From assembly GCA_009746045.1 (NCBI GenBank), contig RPFO01000940.1, forward strand, positions 1-64,000: 64,000 bases of DNA, in the 5' to 3' direction. A program made the position numbers and the translations under genes. The notes under the pieces were generated by a model. That model made no database searches, was not told the origin of the DNA, and saw only the letters and a program-made list of their open reading frames with translations. Within the stretch, counting starts at the first letter, position 1, and each line of letters starts with the position of its first letter. The stretch comes from Mesostigma viride (taxonomy: Eukaryota; Streptophyta; Mesostigmatophyceae; Mesostigmatales; Mesostigmataceae). This document shows, piece by piece, positions 41,683 to 53,466 of this stretch.

Positions 41683-43147
41683 GGGTGGTCTCCTTCATCA
41701 CTACTTGCCATCTATCCTTGCGCACCATCTGCCTCCATATTACAGACAAACCAGGAGGCTGCCCGGGGGTGAGCCCGTCACGTCTAGTGTAGCACATGTC
41801 CATGCCGAGTCTATCACGAAAAGTCCACGGGTGGCGGCCCTGCCGCGCGCGGCCGGGGGCACGCCAGGTGAGGACATATCGCCCAGGCTGGGCGGGCTTG
41901 GTGCCAGCTAGTCTATCTGATGTATCGACCTGATCTGTGCGGGCCAGGTGCCCGGCTAGGCCCAGGCGCCTGTGCCTAATAATGTGGGAAACATAGGGCA
42001 AATCAGCGTACAAATCCTCATTACTAATGTGCAAACCCAAGGGGATGTTAAGGGCCTTGCGCAGCATCTTGGTGACAGCGCCGTCGAGTCGTTGCTCCAG
42101 CTCCTGCATCAGTGTCCACGTCTCGGCGCCGTAGGTCAGGATCGTCAGAATGACGACCTTGAAGAGGTCACGCTTGACGATCCGGGGTAGGGCGGGGTTG
42201 CTCCACCAGCGGCGGTGGTCATGGAGGTGCGCCCACGCCATGCCGATCCGTGTCGTCATGTCGTCCTCGCAGTCGGGAAGCCAACTGCCGAGCAGCTTGA
42301 AGCGGCCTGAAGGAGGGTAGTTGACCTCGGCATCGTCTAAGAGGCGGAGTGTGGGTGGGGTCCCTGCCATGCCGAGGGCCAGGGCCTCCGTTTTGGGGCT
42401 GATTTCTAGACCAACCGCCCGAGCCTCGAGCGCCAGGCAGTCCAGCCAAAGTTGGGCAGACTCCGGCTTCTCGATGAGCGTGATGTCGTCGGCATAAATG
42501 AGGTCAGCTAGTAAATTCTGCTTGTTAGTCGGCCCCCCTTCCCCAAGCTCGTTCGTGATCGCTAGGCCAGGGGCACGGCCTGCAATGCTAGCAAAGCGAG
42601 CACGTGCCTGGCGCATAACATAATCCACTACAATAATAAACAGGTACGGCGACAGGACGCAACCCTGCCAGACGCCGGTCTGCAGTGGGCATGGCGGGGT
42701 AATGCCGTGTTGAGTGCGCACCGAAGTGCCGGTCGACCCCTCATACAGCGTGCGGATGACGGTAATCAGGGGAGTGGGGACGCGAGCGCGAGCAAGTACA
42801 GCCCATAGAGCGTCCCAGAGGACAGAATCAAAAGCCTTGATGAAGTCGACGAAGATCAGGATGGCGGGAAACTCACCAGGTTGCAGGAGAGCGATTTCCT
42901 CGAAGAGGCGACGCGCGACGAAGATGGCCATGACGGTGTTGCGCCCAGGACGGAAGCCCATTTGACTTTCCCCCAGGTGACAATCGAGAGCAGAACGAAG
43001 GCGGTTGAGGATCATGCGCATGAACAACTTAAGTGCGGCGCTCTGGATGCAGACTCCTCTGTAGTTGGCGGGGTCGTCAGGGGAACCTTTGTTTTTGTAC
43101 AGCATAATACGGTAGCTGTGCTGCCACTCAGGAATCGGCGGCGCGTT
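41683..43147 (-). pseudogene. LINE ORF2 fragment: reverse transcriptase and C-terminal domain
   Basis: A frame of about 490 residues from the truncated 5' end. RT motif A is FVDFIKAFDSVLWD, motif B is GVWQGCVLSPYLF and the catalytic motif C is YADDITLIE. The C-terminal segment MLRKALNI...HIIRHRRLGLAGHLAR is typical of RTE/L2/CR1-type LINEs. The endonuclease domain is missing through 5' truncation. The frame runs into the TIR element after KETTP; in the unbroken copy it continues to a stop at 14796. Confidence 0.85.
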
Positions 43148-43172
43148 TTACATGTACATGGCCACGGTCTAT

Positions 43173-43450
43173 CTATTCTACGCTACTACTGCTGTATTCC
43201 CCTAAGCTGGGGCGTCTGGAGTCGTTGGGGCCACGGGGGTCGCATGCCAGGGCTTGTGGCCGACGTAGATGGCCGCCGGCCCCCTTCCAGTACACCGGCT
43301 GCCCCGCCTTGGTCTGCCGGAGCTGGAGGTAGGTCGGCCATAGCTCCCGTCGCCGTTGTTGCTGCGCCAGGGTCAAGTCGTCGTCAAGGGTGAAGTGAGT
43401 CTTCTCGAGCCGCGCTTGCGGCGTCTGAGGAAAGAAATCTTGTCCGCCGG
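43173..43450 (-). pseudogene. LINE ORF1-like fragment B, frameshifted
   Basis: Contains DKISFLRRRK, then TLAQQQRRRELWPTYLQL, then GQPVYWKGAG, the same order as fragments at 25300 and 55625. It lies just outside the 12-bp target duplication of the split LINE, so it belongs to an older insertion. Confidence 0.6.
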
Positions 43451-43504
43451 ATTCTTAAAAGGTGAGGAGGATACCATGCATAGGTATATGTACACCAGAT
43501 ACCT

Positions 43505-43800
43505 ACTAAATTAAATTAAATTGTAACATATCTCCGTTGGGAGGAGTACATGTAGCACATGTCCCTGAGAAGGGGCATATGGCTTTTTGTACATTCTTGG
43601 CTACTTCCTGCAAGGGTAGGGTGTAAACTACGCCTGCTCTGGGTGCACAAAGTGCACCTGCACACCACTATATGTATTCCAGCTGACCTAGGGCGCGGGC
43701 ATATAGGGGGGAAGATCATCATGGCTATACAATGGCTAGGGCATGCCTTCTCAGCAGAGAGTGACTCACTGCATAGGCAGAGCTTGGCATCATCCATGGG
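43505..43800. repeat. Interspersed repeat R, copy 2
   Basis: Begins with an ATTAAATTAAATT tail and matches 31983-32345 in block order. Confidence 0.75.
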
Positions 43801-44806
43801 GGGGGGCGACTTGAGAATGAATGCGAAAGACCTTTGACTTCCTATGCGTCACAGCGCACGATGGTGAATACTTGTCACACAATACGAATAAGCTCAAACC
43901 CGGAAAACCGGTTTCGTATATTACAATGTTACCACACAGATTAACACTCCTCAATGCGGGAAGACTTACACCCAGTAGGCGAGGGATTCACACTCGAGCC
44001 CACAGGAGGCTTACACTCCAGGATTAAGCGATGGTAAATAATCTGTAGAGCTACGTGGTAAATTACGATACAAGGTCCGGATTGCTGGCATAGCTCGTGC
44101 CTTGCCTATTTTGTCCCTTCGTCCCCGTTGGTGGCTGCGCCTGGCGCTGCCAACCAGGCATGACGTGAGGTCCGCGGGGACGGGCTTCTCGAACCGTCTA
44201 GAACATATTAAAGACCAGTACGGCTAGAGGCCTCTCCTGAAAAATATCCAAATGTCCGTAGGTACCATCATAACGCGTGTGCAGTGCCACTTGGCTGTCC
44301 CGTAACTCCCGTTCAGGGGCTAGGTCTGCCTACGGCGCAAAGGCCAAGTTCGTCAGCAAAACTTCTACACTTACTTCCACACGGATTGCCTCCGAGGCTG
44401 CCAACTATACTATGGCCTCGGCACTGGCGCCGGATTACGGTCGGCGCCGATCGACCGCGGGGACGGATAATTTAACCCCTAGTCCGAAAAGTGTATGTGA
44501 TCGCATACACTTTGACTTAACGTAATAAACCACGTAATTCCCGGAGCGCCGCGCCACCCGTGACGGAGGGAAGTTGTCCGGTGGGTCTGGGAACACTTAG
44601 GGACGAAGGTGATGCATAGGTTTGGGGGGGTTATTCGCCATAGCTTGGTAATTACAACGTGCATTGAGAAAGTATCACGTGACTTTGGCGGGAAATTTTC
44701 ACTCGCGCGCGCGCGCAACGAGATATGGCTGCCAACGTGCCTGTTAAATTACGGAGGAGGAGGAAAGATCTTTGAGCCGTTTCGACCTCAATATATATTG
44801 TATTAA
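43801..44806. other. No gene recognised
   Basis: Unremarkable DNA with a short (CG)n tract at about 44704 and a G8 run at 43799. No frame has supporting features. Confidence 0.4.
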
Positions 44807-46524
44807 CTCGTCGTCTGTCCCAACTCAGTCCTCACAGGAGGACTGAGTTGACAATTTTCAACCGCGTGTAGCGACTAGGTGGGGGGTCCATCCCAAATGT
44901 TTTGATGTGGATCTGGGGTGTACTAGATATCATTTTGTTGGCAAAAATACTGCATATGTGAAAACTTGACCCGAACACCTGAAAATTACACGGACGTTGG
45001 GCGCCCCTCGCGAATTTGCATTTTTCGGGATAAGAACGAGTGGGAAAAATTCAATCAAATCCTGGTGCATGAAGAAAAAATATAGGCATGTAAACAACAT
45101 AGTTCTTGAAGCGTGGCAAAAAACTGGGCTCCATTTGGCCACTGCAACTGCCTGAAACAATTAAAAAACTCTCAGTCCTCAGGAGAGGAATGGGGCTTTT
45201 GCTAACTTTGCTAGCATGTAAGTGCGGTCATACTACATCACCGTGGCCACCAACCATCCCAATCAACTCATTTCCCTTCAAGCATTACAGGACAACACAC
45301 TTGCATCATCATACTTCAGGTATATCATGCCTTATCATGTAGTGAGAGCCTATGCATGCATGTAGGGAATGGGCTTGGATACCTACCAACAAAGGGTTAT
45401 GTTATAAGTGTCAACCACCAATATAATGGGTAGGTTAAGCATATTTCCATTGTTTCAAACAACAATAGATATGGCTATAACTGTTTTGCCTTGCCATGAT
45501 GTGGCCAACATAGTTGCTGGCACATGATGGCAGTGGTTTGTCACCAAGACTTTTCACTCACCCGTAAAAGCTTGAATGCACCCTTGACGCAGCCCGTGGC
45601 CACACAATCATGCAGTATGAACGTAGCAAAAGAATAACTAACATCTATGAAGGTGTTTAAACCTGCACAGCTCCTAAAACCCTGCACAACTACACTGGGT
45701 TAAGGCAAATGCCTGCTAACATCATCTGAAAAGGGGGTTTTAGAGAGGGGCAGGCAACGGTCAAGAAAGAGCATCAAGACTTGAACCTGACAACGCCTCG
45801 CAAGCTTAAACTCATGTACGAACATCAAGGAACGAAGAGGCAACGATTATCCGGCTTTACCTGGCACGGCTGGCGTTACCTTGGCCCAGGCGGTGCCCGC
45901 AAAAGTGGCACTTTGCGGCACATAGACCATGACGTGACAGAATGGTCGAGATCATCAAATCTATACTGTCACTCAATATATTCTAATGCAACTCATGTTA
46001 ACATGTAGAAAGAAACCTATCAGCCATTGAAATTGCGCCGGAAAGCAAGCGCAGTAATCAATTCCGTCGACCTGCCTTATCGCAGTTTTTTCCAGCAAGA
46101 ACAGTGCCGACACCGGGTAAATCGCATCCCCGCGAGCTAAAAATTGATTTATATCATCTTTAGGGCATGTTAAATCTATTTACTGAGTTTGGACGGCTAA
46201 CTCGTCCGCAAACGTAAACTGCATGCATGGGCGCGAGCCGCCATGGCTAGGTCGTGCATTTCCGGAACTCGCGTTTCACGTGGAAAAGTACCCTTACCAC
46301 CTGTACTTTGACCGTACAGTTAGCCGCGCATACCAAATCCAAAAAAATCCCAAAAATATGTCCAAGAAAGATCTTTTCACGTAGTATTTGAATAAATTTT
46401 GAGAGAATTTTTTTGTCAAACATTCTGACCGGGGCGAATTTTCTACGAAACCCAAAAACTCGGTCCTCTAGAGAGGACTGAGTTCAACTCAGTCCTCCGT
46501 AGAGGACCAGGGACAGACGACGAG
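44807..46524. mobile_element. Non-autonomous TTAA-type DNA transposon, 1718 bp
   Basis: The TTAA target duplication lies at 44803-44806 and 46525-46528. Terminal inverted repeats CTCGTCGTCTGTCCC / GGGACAGACGACGAG are perfect over 15 bp. Next to each end lies a hairpin built on AACTCAGTCCTC/GAGGACTGAGTT (44822-44849 left; two at 46459-46506 right). No transposase frame. TTAA duplication is typical of piggyBac and Kolobok superfamilies; the end sequence does not decide between them. Confidence 0.88.
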
Positions 46525-46550
46525 TTAATGATTAAATTGCGTAGTGACCA

Positions 46551-46675
46551 AAGACATGGCCAACAAGGCCTTCCCAACAAGGGAATTGACCCAACAAGGG
46601 TGACGACTCCGACCAACAAGGTCTTTCCAACAAGGAATTCCCAACAAGGGTGTGAGTTGGACCAACAAGGTGACT
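46551..46675. repeat. Dispersed CCAACAAGG repeats
   Basis: Nine or so CCAACAAGG(G) units at irregular 11-24-bp spacing, just outside the TTAA element. GATGCCGATAAG repeats follow at 46737-46780. Confidence 0.75.
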
Positions 46676-46780
46676 TTCATTAGAAAATAGATTACGTTTT
46701 TATATCTTGTGTCGACCAAGGCATTGATGCTGAAAAGATGCCGATAAGATGCCGATAAGATGAACTAGATGCCGATAAGG

Positions 46781-47545
46781 TGTCTCGAATGTTCTAGAGC
46801 ATCATCGAGAAGATAAGGTTCAGGAATATTCGATAAAGGTGCCGACACCCTGATGAGTGTCTACATGTTCGAGCTGTACTGTCGTTCGGCACACCCTTTT
46901 TATATGATAACTGTCGACTAAACAAATTCGTCACAAATTCTACATAGCATCGTCAAAACATTGCAAATATTTAGAAACAATTCCGGTGAAGAGTTAGCTG
47001 ATCTAATTGCAAAGGGTAACACTCGGTTCCCTGGCTACCAACGATCAGGTTCTTGACCAAAAGTACGTCAAATGTCATCCTAATTGCTAAAGTGACAAAT
47101 AAATGCCACCCGCTACCAACGGATGAAAAAGTATTGTAGTCCAGAAGTAAAAAAGTTGTCACACGTGGCAAACAGTGCCAGATTTCCTGACAGTGCCGTT
47201 ATCAGGGAAATTTGCGTCTCGCGGCTAGAAACGGTTTAGAATGTTGCTCAGAATGATGATGCGTGATTTTCGTAGGTCAGGCATGGCCAGATTTTTAGGA
47301 TTGGGAAAATACAGGTAGGAAAATACTGCCTTCTTGGTCGTCAGTGCCAGACAAGTCATCGCCTATCATATGTCGATTTTCTCCTTATGGCCGGGCAGTC
47401 TGCGCCAGCCCGAGCATCCAGGTTCATCAAGTTTCGTTTAAGTGGCCAGCCGGAGCGGCTGCTTAGGTTTTAGCGGACAAGTGTTCGAAGCGCGTCATTG
47501 GTGAATTACTAGGGAACTTGGGTTTCCCCGCGAAACTCCAACCGC
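46781..47545. other. No gene recognised
   Basis: Moderately AT-rich, only short frames without features. Confidence 0.4.
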
Positions 47546-47547
47546 AC

Positions 47548-47850
47548 GTTCAGATTTCCAAATCTCAAGTAAAGTTCGGCGCAACTTTCTGAACGGGGGC
47601 AGTTGACGAGCAGCATTCCTCCGGACGAATGAATTGCGTTCCATACTTGCGCAAAATTTTGAAAGGTAGCTTGCGTGCAGCCCTACTAAAATTTGCGCGC
47701 ACGTTCAGATTTCCAAATCTCAAGTAAATTTCGGCGGAACATTCTGAACGGGGGTAGTTGGCGGGCAGCGTTCCTCCAGACGAATGAAATGCGTTCCATA
47801 CTAGCGCAAAATTTTGAAAGGTAGCTTGCGTGCAGCCCTACTAAAATTTG
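47548..47850. repeat. 154-bp tandem duplication
   Basis: GTTCAGATTTCCAAATCTCA onward repeats at 47548 and 47702, with few differences, up to CCTACTAAAATTTGCGCG. Confidence 0.9.
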
Positions 47851-47853
47851 CGC

Positions 47854-48045
47854 GAAGTGTGGGACTGAAAATTCGTAACGGAAACTGTTTGGTAGTTGCC
47901 GTCACTTCCTCTTGTGCAAACGTGTGGGAGTGAAAATTCGTAACGGAAACTTTTTGGTAGTTGCCGTCACTTCATTTTGCGCGAGTGTTGGGCTGAAAAT
48001 TCGTAACGGAAACTTTTTGGTAGTTGGCGTCACTTCCTTTGGTTC
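47854..48045. repeat. About 65-bp tandem repeat, 3 units
   Basis: Each contains TGAAAATTCGTAACGGAAAC followed by TTGGTAGTTGCCGTCACTTC (47868, 47931, 47993). Confidence 0.9.
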
Positions 48046-49730
48046 GACTGAAAATTCGCTGAAATTCGCTGAATTCGTACCGTAGCCTAATTTTTAGTAC
48101 CTCGAAGTGACGGGGCACCTAAAAATTTGCCCACAAGTACACTTGGCAGCGCGCTCACTGGGAAAAATTGTACAGCCGCTCCGGCGGGCCACTTGAACGA
48201 ATTGTAATGTGCTACGGGATGTCCCCTGCAGCATTTGCTGCGAATGCGGACGCATTTATAGGTCATCTTTGAACGAAACATCAACCTGGTAATCATAAAG
48301 GATGCATGCTTGACGCGGCTATGGCGGCCTATGCCCGTAGAGCCACGGTATCTGTGAGTTATGGTGGTCCCGGCCAGCGGACCCCGGGAAGGACATGAAC
48401 GAGCTGGGTACGACAACGTATTTGCGTGTTGTTTGCAGCGGAATTCGTCTCCCATGCAATATATATGACGATTTTATCTTTGCATATTTCAGCAAGCTTT
48501 CATGCCTGTTGTAGAGAGTGGTTTCAGCCCTGAAAGTGCCCAGTTTATGGCATATCTTTGGAGTGTATCATTCCGTTAGTGCAGGTAGGCAACGTGTTTG
48601 TATTCCAGCACTTTTGGCAGCATTTTATAGCTTTTTATAATGCATTATTGTGTTGCATGTCATAGATAGCTGTTTACACGCGCGTAACCCACACACATAT
48701 ATGAGCACGTTATATAGAGGTAATGGGTTATCCGGGTGGTCTGACCCAAGGAAACCCCCATTGGACTATCCAACTAAGTTGTCCTATGTTGGTATTGAGG
48801 TTCCCTACCCTCCCTGGGAAAAAAGTGGGGGGTTAACTTTTCCTTGGGGAAAAAAGATCGTCTTTTGGCCAACTTTGACTAGAGCTATCATCCAAATGCT
48901 TTGATAAAGCCATGGTATTATTGCATATTCTGAAAGCCCTTGAAGTGTAGATACTCCTAGCATCTTGGTTGGGGGTATTTGGAGTTGTGGCCTGTGAGTT
49001 ATGATTTTTTTCATTTTCAGGGGTATGAAAGTGCCAAAAATGGGTCAGCGGACTATGGGTTAATACCACAAATGGCATGTTGCATCCGTGCAACAGGCAA
49101 GCTGAAATAGGCTTAAAATCACTAGTTTGTTGGTGGCTGCCTCCTAGAATGCATGCCTTGCGTAGGGTATCCGTACCACGCGTTACCTACATGCATGGAC
49201 AAGTTGGCACCTGCACATAGGTGCCATATAAGGGCAGTGTGATGATGCAGTTATGTTTCCCCATCTTTGTGGAAGGGAAATGTATCGTATGACATGGTTG
49301 GTGGCCTTATTAGCAGGTAGTATGCCCACCCCTACCCCCTTGGTTGCTTTTTACCAACGGTACCCCTATTATGGGCTGTACTGGGCGTAACTGCTGGTGA
49401 TACCCACCCAAATGATGACCCCAATGGCTCAAACTGTTCAGCAACTAACTGTTTATCATCCCTGGAGTGGTAGGTGCCTAGCTAGGTCTTAAAATGCACA
49501 TTCTACCAAAAATGAAAACGCGCGTTTTGACCCCCCTGACTTTGACGGCAGTTATACATAGCCTACCCTGCATATATGTAAGGTTTTGATATACCAACCC
49601 GAAGGGCAACTCATGCATGGACATGCTTGGCCCCCAAGGACAGCCATTGGATATGGGTGGGTTGGATGGCATCTGGTTTGCAAAATTGTGAAGTTACAGC
49701 CGATGCATCGGCAGTATTTCTGCCCATTTT
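48046..49730. other. No gene recognised
   Basis: AT-moderate DNA, short frames only, no splice-joined model could be built. Confidence 0.4.
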
Positions 49731-49732
49731 GG

Positions 49733-49935
49733 GGTTAACCTAACTAAAACATGTGCACCTTGGAGGTCAGGGCCGAACTAACTTGGGTGCTCGGAAGTGG
49801 TAATTCTTCCGGGCATAATAGTGTTCCGGCCCGATTTGCCTCAGGCAGCAAAAAGGTTCCGGCACTACTATTTAATTAACCTAACTTAAACCTGTGCACC
49901 TTGGAGGTCAGGGGTTCGAAACCTGCCATGCAGAG
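49733..49935. repeat. SINE-like duplicated block with tRNA B-box motif
   Basis: TTAACCTAACTWAAAC.TGTG followed by CACCTTGGAGGTCAGG occurs at 49735 and 49876. The second copy continues into GGTTCGAAACC (49913-49923), a good Pol III B-box consensus. No complete tRNA fold. Confidence 0.45.
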
Positions 49936-50342
49936 GCAGTTCCGGCGCAATATCATTTGCGTGCCAGCAGCCCAGGCGGTTGTCTCCAGGTCTATTAATT
50001 CGACTCCCCCTCCACGAGGCCACTATTTAAGGGGAGGTGGCACCCCCAAAACCTCAAACATTGACCTATGGTAATAACACTTGAAATTCATTTGCGCAAT
50101 GCTGAAATATGATTGGGGGCACTAAATAACATCTCTTGTGAGTTGTCCATGCACTTGTTGGGGGTACTACCCCCAAGTATACGCCAATATTGCGCTACTA
50201 TAAATAGAAAAAGACGCTAATTAGGGCTGGGTATGCCCCAGCCAATGCACACATTTGTTGGCGACTAAAAATCCCTCCCTGGCGACCCAAGCCAGGGGCA
50301 AAACAAAAACCGGTGGACGCATAAGACAAGAATGAAGGGAAC

Positions 50343-53300
50343 TTAAGAGGAAGGCAGAGAAAAGACGCTCCGCCAAATGCGCGGGGGGCAGGCGGCGATA
50401 GCCCGAACCAGGGCGTCAGGAAGGGTGAGGGCCAAGCTCCGGTGCAATCCCACATAGTGGGCGACAGTTTTGCTGCTGCGCCAGCGACCCCGATGCTGAA
50501 TATCAGCCATGCTGCGCTGCCGCAAAAAATCATAGGTAGCCCCCCCATGCCGCAGCCCGTGAATGGTAAACACCGTGTCGACCCCCAAAGCTTGCGTGGC
50601 CTGATGCCAAACCCGGCTGAACTGGGCATAATCGTAAGGGAACACCCGCTCCCAGGCCGCCTTGCCACGCATACAAGCCCGCAAGAGGGTCTCAGTCATG
50701 ACATCCTCGATCACCACAGACTGCACCTCCCCCTTAGCCGTCTTAGCTGACATCAACAACAAGGCGCCCCGCTGCGAACCCCGCAACCGAACATCAGGCT
50801 GCAAGCGCACATGGCCGACCAACAGGTTGAGCGCCTCCGATACCCGCAGGTATTGTTGGAAAATAACGATGACCATCATAGCCGCACGAGGCTGCCGCTG
50901 GAGCACCATAGTACAAGCAAGCGCAAACGCAGCCTCCCATGGAATGGGGGGGGGGCACGAGGGGGTGCCAACGTGCGCCAGCCAGCCAAAACACTTCGTG
51001 CCAAGGCCCAATCCCGCACCTCCCGGGGGAAGTACAAATTCAGGCCCATAAGCGCATTGACACACAACTGGCGGCTGTAACACCGTGAGTGCGCCCAAGC
51101 GACATACTCGCAATAGTATTCCTCTATCGTCAAGCCGCGCAACAAGCTGCCAACCCGACCCCGCCGGCTCGCCCACCATGCGAAAAAGGACCTAAGACCC
51201 CGATGGTAAACCATCAAAGTAGCCGGCTTCACCTTGCCCTCAAGAAGGGTCAAGTAGCTAGCGCCAAGCCGAGGCCCGGGATTGGGATGAACACCCTCGC
51301 GAGTCAAATCGCGGACCCACCCGGCCACCGAGGCAGCCATGGAAAGCCCCCGCGAAGGCCCATCCGCAGGCTGAAGCTCACTTGGCGTCCAGACCCATTG
51401 TGAGCGGCTGCCGGTGACCAACGTAAGAGCGCACAACCGGCGGCATTGCTTGTTTAACCGGTAAGAAGAGGAACGCCCTTTAGCCAAGCAGCCCAAAGCG
51501 GCAGTGGAGTCCACTAACCTCACCACCCGCTTACCCCATGTTCCGAGGTTCCGGGCCGAGCGCTCCACCCCCTTCACAGCGGCCCGCACTTCCTTCTCGT
51601 TGATGTGCATGGTCGAATCGCGCCAGCGACTCTTGATCCCGACGCGCCATCGCCCGTGGATGATGGCTTTTTCCGCGGCCTTGGTCAAGGGTCTAGGCCC
51701 GGCATACATGGCCTCACCTGGGGTGAGGAGGGTTGGGTAACCCCGCACCTCCCGGGCCCGAGCTAATTCCGTCACCTCAGCTGGGGCCATCTCAGCGTAG
51801 ACAACCCCCTGCCCAAAACTAGACGCATCCGAGGCCACCACCACCGGAGCCAGGGCAGCCCCCCGGTCCACACGGAGCATGGGGGCCAACGCCATGGCAC
51901 ACTCGAGCTCATCGCGCACACCTTGCCACAAAGGTCGCGTTCGCTGGCCCCACCCCTTGAGGTTGATGAACTTAAAACTCTGCTGCCATATGGACAAGCA
52001 AGTGCGGCTGAGCATCTGCAGCCACACCCACCGGCCCACGACGGCCGCCAGCGCCTCAGCGGTAGCGCGTCCCCTCTCGAGGAGTACACGAGTGTGCGCA
52101 ACCACAAGGGTGAGCTGCTTAGCTGTCGGCTCCAACACCCCATCCCGCCGGTGAACAACACCCAGAGCTTCTAGCTCGTCCTCCCCCTCCGGGCTAGCCA
52201 TGATCGTCTTGTCCTTGGAGGGCACAAGGTTGTTAGGCGCGTACCCGTCTTCAATAGCACTCGCGATTAAGCGATTCACCGCCTCGCACGTGCGCCCATT
52301 GCTGACCACCAGGTCATCAATAGTGATGGATACCATAGGGGCAGGGGGGTCCTCAAGGTCGATTTGCATCTCCCTCGTGCTCTCCTCCTTGTACTCGATG
52401 GCTAGGGCGGTTGGGTTACCCCATGCATTCCGAAGCACGGTCAGCTCCCCTACACTTGTGAGGCGGTTCACCTGCCGTCTAGGATCCAAAGCGCCCGTGG
52501 CATAGAGGACCATCTCATGGATGGCTTCCCCTAGCGCTACAGCGTGGGAGTGCCCCATGGCCAGCACTTTCAGCACTGGCCACACCCTCCTCCGCCGCCC
52601 CGGCAGCCCGACATCGGTGGACCACACATCAGGTAGCCCTTGATAATCCCACCACCACTCCGGCACTTGGATGGTATAGTAATACGAGACCAGATCGCTC
52701 TTGGCCGTGTAGCACCGACCCTTGATATAGACCTCCGAGTATATGCCCAGGTGGGGTAACACCGTCTTAGGGGGGTCCACCCACAGTGCGTTCCCCAACT
52801 TCTTATTCACAATGAGCCTTAACTCCCCCACTCCTTTGGCCACCCCAAAACATCCGTCTACCCACTTTGGCCGCGTCTCTCGGAACTCCACCATCCCCAC
52901 GTCCGCTGCCCTCCCCATCAACTTGCCCCACTCCGCCATGGTGCACCCTCGGCTGGGGGCAGGTACATTCCAATACCTCGCACTGGCAGCCACCTCCGGC
53001 TTGATGCAGTTGGCTTCGCTCGCGTACACCTCTCGCCAACTAGGTCGTAGCGCCAGCAAATCCAGCAGCTTCGCCTTTCCTGCCACCTCGCGCTTCGGCA
53101 GACTCACCCGCTCCGCCACAAGTTGTTCATACTTATTACATTTCCCATAGATTAGATCACTTCCTTCTGCGGGGCCTGTCGCAACGCCGGTTACGCGGCG
53201 ACTGTACCACTCGCAGTGCTTCTTGACCCTTTTCAGGGCCTCCGCCGTTCCTCTGGAGCACGCGCCTCCAGATTTAGGCGGAGGGTCTGCCCCCCCGTGC

Positions 53301-53419
53301 CATAGCCAATTCAACCACGTAATCACCTTGTGTTGTAGAGTGAAGGTCCGGCGGCGGCGAGTTGCACGCTGGCGTCTGCGTGCTGACCTCACTCTCCCCC
53401 ACGTAGTGCTTAGAGGCAT
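50343..53419 (-). CDS. DIRS-type Pol: RT, RNase H, tyrosine recombinase
   Basis: The ATG at 53419 (MPLSTTWGRVRSARRR) lies 47 bp after the gag stop; the frame is open further upstream but only as antisense-like overlap with gag. RT: motif A SDLVSYYYTIQV, motif C SITIDDLVVS. RNase H: VVVASDASSFGQG, INEKEVRAAV, RLVDSTAALG and PADGPSR supply the acidic residues. The recombinase N-terminal part (KPATLMVYHRGLRSFFAWW) is still in this frame. A C-run at about 50947-50955 then shifts it by one, and the catalytic part continues to 50343: Arg in YLRVSEAL, Lys in SAKTAKGE, HGLRHG (HxxR), GRW and the nucleophile in AHYV. All catalytic residues are visible, so only the homopolymer shift separates it from an intact protein. 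Confidence 0.85.
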
Positions 53420-53466
53420 TGTAGGAAGAGGCAGTGGGAAGGGGGAGCGGTTTACCCTTTCGGTGT

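Larger units (their letters stand above)
32378..43147 (-). mobile_element. 5'-truncated LINE split by a 9.1-kb TIR element
   Basis: The 12-bp target duplication TTACATGTACAT lies at 32366-32377 and 43148-43159. The LINE reads on the minus strand from a truncated 5' end at 43147 to 41682, then continues at 32561 to the (TAAT)n tail at 32378. The two parts join to match the unbroken copy at 14699-15092. The intervening 32562-41681 is a later insertion. Confidence 0.88.

Noticed and set aside
50398-50410. ATAGCCCGAACC near the DIRS 3' end as a link to the palindrome fold-back element
   Set aside because: It lies in the recombinase coding frame and is a single 12-base match.
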